Shown here: one piece after another, positions 56,246 through 64,000 of the stretch
How positions within the stretch are numbered: the first letter of the stretch is position 1
How the letters are laid out: the number at the start of each line of letters is the position of its first letter
Assembly: GCA_949752735.1 (NCBI GenBank)
Contig: OX457041.1
Span: 27,055,705 to 27,119,704, forward strand
Source: Lumbricus terrestris
Taxonomy: Eukaryota; Annelida; Clitellata; Crassiclitellata; Lumbricidae
DNA length: 64,000 nt
Reading direction: 5' to 3'
Translations under genes and position numbers: made by a program
Notes under the pieces: generated by a model
The model's input: only the letters and a program-made list of their open reading frames with translations
Told to the model about the DNA's origin: nothing
Databases searched by the model: none

Positions 56246-56967
56246 CTCAGCTATTTGCGATTGGTGTATCTTTACTTTGCGTTTTCTTTTACCTCTGGAG
56301 TTTTCTCTATAATTATGGTCTTGTTTTTAAAATATTTCAATCAATTAAACTAGGCTTAATCGAGGGAACGATTCACGTAGTCTATACTTACATGTAGCAT
56401 TTAGGCCTACCGATTCTGTTCAGTGGAAATTTCAGCCTTTCTCAAAGTAATACAGTCTGTTAGAGTAGTTTATTCGCCCGTAACAGAGGAAGACAACAGA
56501 AATTTATGACAACACTCATGACTCCACTGCATGATCCCAGATCAATAATTTACTACTATGTCACAAGATGAAGAAATTGTCAAATGAATGGCTATACGGG
56601 TAGATACTGGCAGGCTACGATCTATGTCTTGGGCATCATGTGTATATCTAGATTTCAATTTAAAAATATATTCTTCGTTCAAACTGTTTTGCAGGGCTTT
56701 TTAGCGTGCAGTTGTGGACAAAATGTGCAGTTCTAAATGGATAGGCCTATGTGCATTTGTAGAAGCACTTCTGTGCAGTTAAAACTATATATAGTGAAAA
56801 AGGTCATTGTCCTTCGAGTGGAAGTAATTTACCATGGAGGATGGGAAAGAAAAGAAGGAGTTGTGCAGTTCTAAAAGTTAACCTACTTTAAAACCGTTTT
56901 CTTAAGCTATTTCAGCCTGCTAACCCTGTTTTTTAATTTTTTTATACAATGCCTCTAAAGTCTTTAG

Positions 56968-60994
<4,027 letters not shown>

Positions 60995-61089
60995 GTAAGT
61001 GAACCACTGAGATCTATTTAAATAATTTATGAACAATAATTGAGCAGTCTAATTGTATTCAATATTATCTTATACCCAAAGCCTATAAC

Positions 61090-62293
61090 CAGGGCCTCCG
61101 ACAGGGGGGGCTACTGGGGCCATTTGGCCCCAGGCCTCACTTGATAAAGGGCCTCGGAATTTCGGAATTAGATAATTATTTGTAATAAATAACTACTTAA
61201 TTCAGAAAATCCCTATTAATTTTCAAGCAATAATTTATTGAAATGGAGAATTACGGAACTAAGGAGTTATTCATTGAAATGTAGGGCTATACTAATTCGA
61301 ATAATAATATAGCAAACTGTAGACAAATTTTTCATAAGTTGTAAAACTGAAAACTTGTCAACACTCAGCAGTCTAAACTCTATCGTAACTCGTTACTCGT
61401 AGTCATAAGTCAAAGACTCCAACCTAAATAATTTTTAATATGAATATATAATCATCCGATACCCTGTGGATAGTGTAGCCTACACAGTACACTATACTAT
61501 AGCTATATTATCCTATATAGGCCCATACATATTCTTACTTTCTTGGTCTCTTAGTGCGGTGGTGTAGCCAGGAGTTGGGGTTTGGGGCAGTGTAGAAAAT
61601 GAATGTGGTGGTGGACGAATTCAAGGGAATGAAGCCGACGAGGGCACGATTAGGGGCTTTGTTTTTAACTTAGGAAATTGATATTTAATCTATATTAAAA
61701 TAGTTTTAACAATATCACTCAATTTGACAAAATTGACCACGATGTCAATTTTATTGAAAACATAGCAAATATTCCCCCTAACTATTAGTCTATTGTATTA
61801 CATTTACATATAAATATTATTTTAACTTAATCTCATAGGCTGCAGAAAGATGAAGAGATCATTCGAAAGTGGACATGAGAAACGAAAGAAATTGGCTCGA
61901 CAAAAGGAAGCTGCTTCAGCAAGGCGAAAATTTCAAATTTCTTTGCACGTCCTGATAATAGCAATAGGCTCAGCCAGACAGAAGATCTTCGAGAAATAAA
62001 TATATCACAAACAGAAAGTGACTTTCAAGAGACTTGATGACTGTAACAAACGTGACTGATACAGAATGGAGTTTTGAACCAAGAAAATGTAATTGTACAG
62101 CATTTAACAATTGACAATGTAGGCCTATCAGATAATTCAAATAATTTTATTTTAAATCCTTCAAATATTATGAGACATGTTGACATTGAAGAAGGATCTC
62201 ATAGCGATTCAGAATTTCGACGTAGATTATTGAATGAGAAGGCCTTGAAAATTAGTTGTGGCCCTGGGCCTCCAAATCCTGTCCGAGGCCCTG
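61090..62293 (+). mobile_element. hAT-type element with transposase N-terminal remnant, 1204 bp
   Basis: Inverted ends CAGGGCCTCCGACAGG and CCTGTCCGAGGCCCTG, with an exact 8-base duplication CCTATAAC (61082-61089 and 62294-62301). Inside, from 61850, the plus strand encodes MKRSFESGHEKRKKLARQKE then AASARRKFQIS. This is the basic N terminus typical of ZMYM1-like/hAT transposases (KRKSG--KRK----E). A second piece at 62074-62330 reads HVDIEEGSHSDSEFRRRLLN. The catalytic core and dimerisation domain are missing, so it is an internally deleted copy lying in a CAS1 intron. Confidence 0.88.
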
Positions 62294-62301
62294 CCTATAA
62301 C

Positions 62302-62751
62302 ACTCAGAAATATCCACAATTATTACTAAGCTATTGGCTATACCTGAACTGATAGATATGCATGTGTATAAATATATATACACAGATAGGCATATATATA
62401 TATAATTATATAGGCTATATATATAGGCGATGGATAGTGTGTAGCCTAATTGATCTGAGCTAATCTTTCAAACATTCACACTGCACACCGCACACTACAC
62501 ACAAGTTACCACAAGTGCACTCGACTGGACATTTAGTGTCAGAGAACGCACCATACTATTGTGCCTTGATCTACTTTAATTTTTTGTCTGATCTGATCAA
62601 CTCTTATCAAATCTAATCTATAAATAGCTCTATTATCGTAGGCCTACTGAATTAAAGTGGAATCAGTGAATCGTCTATATCTGCTTCAGGGAAACATTAT
62701 TTTAAAAATTACGTTCATTTGGAGCAAATATATATATATATACGACCAGGG
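62302..62751. other. CAS1 intron, TA-rich
   Basis: TA-rich words at 62365-62430 and a CACACTACACAC patch near 62480. No exon was recognised. Confidence 0.4.
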
Positions 62752-63102
62752 CCGGATTTACCATGAGGCAAATGAGGCAGCTGCCTCAGGGCCCCCACCG
62801 CCTCAGGGCCCCCACCAATTGGCAATTCCACCAAACACATGTAATAAATATTGTAAATAGACCTACAAAACTAAAAATAGTAGATATTACTAGTCATATA
62901 ACTCATATTACTATTTACTTGTAAGTTGTAACTTATTGTCAGCGTCGCGATATAAAAATGTAAGCGCTATATAAATATATTATAAACTGAGTCTGATGTT
63001 GATTTCCGGCAAAACGGCAGATATAAGAATGGCAGACATTGTCACGTTGAAATTGTAAAATAAGATAAATTGCAAAACAGACAACAAATATAATAAATTA
63101 AT

Positions 63103-63498
63103 AATTATGATGGTACTTGTCGGTTAATTCACCGCCAAACACAGAAAATCAGCCTTGCTATTTTTAATCAATCCAACTATCCAACTTCTAGTTTGATGAG
63201 AATCGTTTGCATCGATCCAGCTTCTGTTTAGGCAAGAATTTGTTTGATAAATCCCGCTTCTATTTCGTCAGAAAATATTTTTCATCAATATAACTTCTAT
63301 TTAATTGAACATTATTGTTCATCAATCCAGCTTCAATTTCAGCAAGAATGGCTGCACCAACCCTATTCCTAACCCTAACCGACCCTCACGGCGCAAAACC
63401 TGAGCCCTAACCGACCCTCACGACGCATAACCTGAGCCCCTAACACTGTGTTTATGTGTGTGGCGGTGAATTAACCGACAAATACCATTATGATGTTA
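63103..63498. mobile_element. Foldback MITE inside the hAT element, carrying two minisatellites
   Basis: The left arm ACTTGTCGGTTAATTCACCG then CCAAACACA (63114-63142) is mirrored on the right by TGTGTGGCGGTGAATTAACC then GACAAATACCA (63455-63487). Arms are about 35 bases with few mismatches. TTAA is embedded at both sides (63124 and 63471) next to TTCACCGCC, recalling the TTAA-flanked MITE at 23325. The interior has about four units of the 43-base minisatellite (63165-63355), then two roughly 33-base units of CCTAACCGACCCTCACGGCG type (63370-63440). Confidence 0.65.
63165..63355 (+). repeat. About 43-bp minisatellite, also found inverted at 37.0 kb
   Basis: Units of the type CATCAATCCAGCTTCTATTT, then an AGGCAAGAAT-like end, diverged from one another by about a quarter. 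The same unit lies in reverse complement at 37030-37175. Confidence 0.65.
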
Positions 63499-64000
63499 TT
63501 ATTGTTATCCTGAAAATCGTAAGTCAGTTATAATAATTTTTCTATTGAAATTTATTAAGTGGCCATCATGAGCAGACCAGGAGACCGGCACAAAACACCG
63601 CGACAGTATGGTAGTGGTGCTAATAAGAGAAAATTATCAAATGAGAAACATTTAAAACAACAGGAAGATGTCAAAAAGTCTGGAAACATTTTTGATTTTT
63701 TGACGAGAACTTCTAGCGTGGCAACTGTTTCCTAACATTTATATCATGCTGCGCATATATCTATGTATGATGGTCTCAAATTGCAGTGGAGAAAGATCCA
63801 TTTCCAAGCTTAAAATAATAAAAAGTCGTCTTAGAACAACTTTGGACCAGGAGAAGTTGAATTGGCTGTCACTGATGAGCATTGAAAGCGATGTCTTGCC
63901 AAGCATTGACTTTCGTGACATCATTAAAGACTTCGCTAATAGCAAAGCAAGAAAAGTGTCAATAAGTTGATCATACTGTGATTACTGTCATTACTGTGAC

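Larger units (their letters stand above)
62752..64000 (+). mobile_element. hAT-type element with internally deleted transposase gene, right end outside the window
   Basis: The left end CAGGGCCGGATTTACCATGA is followed by GAGGCAAATGAGGCAGCTGC, typical of hAT elements with ZMYM1-like transposases. At 63569 an ATG opens MSRPGDRHKTPRQYGSGANK then RKLSNEKHLKQQEDVKKSGN, a transposase N terminus, ending at 63735. Only about 10 bases later the frame encodes NCSGERSISKLKIIKSRLRT then TLDQEKLNWLSLMSIES, the hAT C-terminal dimerisation domain (SERSFSKLK-IK--LR-----E-L--L--LSIE). The 500-600 residues between are deleted. The right inverted end lies past 64000. Confidence 0.8.

Noticed and set aside
55965..56353. 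Two plus-strand frames of 115-126 codons that look like membrane proteins
   Set aside because: They are driven by a TCTG simple repeat; hydrophobicity is a by-product.
63361..63440. Interstitial telomere repeat (CCTAACCCTAACC)
   Set aside because: Only two CCCTAA-like words; the rest is a 33-base unit with CGACCCTCACG, so not telomeric.

Overview
This is a piece of an animal nuclear genome, most likely a marine invertebrate. The evidence is intron-split genes with GT-AG junctions, AT-rich non-coding DNA, tRNA-derived SINEs, several LINE relics, many cut-and-paste transposon relics, and animal families (metaxin, a CARD protein, an ankyrin/SOCS-box protein). The palindrome TAGGCCTA is frequent in the right-hand third. 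I cannot name the phylum. Nothing prokaryotic is present.

Four protein genes can be supported. (1) Minus strand, 7649-11223: a three-exon gene for a 410-residue protein with an N-terminal CARD, a cysteine cluster and an unrecognised C-terminal half; a possible non-coding first exon ends at 13804. (2) Minus strand, 39851-47432: a complete eight-exon metaxin-1-type gene of 325 residues, with every exon phase compatible. (3) Plus strand, 49161-50486: an apparently intronless ankyrin-repeat plus SOCS-box (ASB-type) protein of 441 residues, divergent from metaxin. (4) Plus strand, from 56968: three internal exons of a CAS1-domain sugar O-acetyltransferase whose wording is closer to plant RWA / fungal Cas1 than to vertebrate CASD1; the gene continues past the right edge.

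The rest is repeat-rich. At least six hAT-type elements have inverted ends and intact 8-bp target duplications (24336, 27709, 29627, 31234, 59419, 61090). One sits inside a SINE, one inside a LINE relic inside a CAS1 intron, and two others carry transposase remnants or nested insertions. There are TA-flanked MITEs (19859, 26217), a TTAA-flanked MITE (23325), foldback elements (4908, 6101, 63103), three copies of a GTTGCCCGGG-headed retroelement (1938, 11636, 12445), about ten tRNA-derived SINEs, and LINE C-terminal relics whose 3' tail matches that of the SINEs. Minisatellites of 13, 21, 22, 25, about 34 and about 45 bp occur; two families recur in opposite orientation at distant sites.

Region by region: 1-7.5 kb intergenic with repeats; 7.5-14 kb CARD gene; 14-39.8 kb gene-poor and repeat-rich; 39.8-47.4 kb metaxin with SINE- and LINE-filled introns; 47.4-50.5 kb intergenic spacer and ASB gene; 50.5-57 kb 3' UTR and intergenic DNA; 57-64 kb CAS1 gene with introns full of nested transposons. 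The four genes share no obvious pathway.
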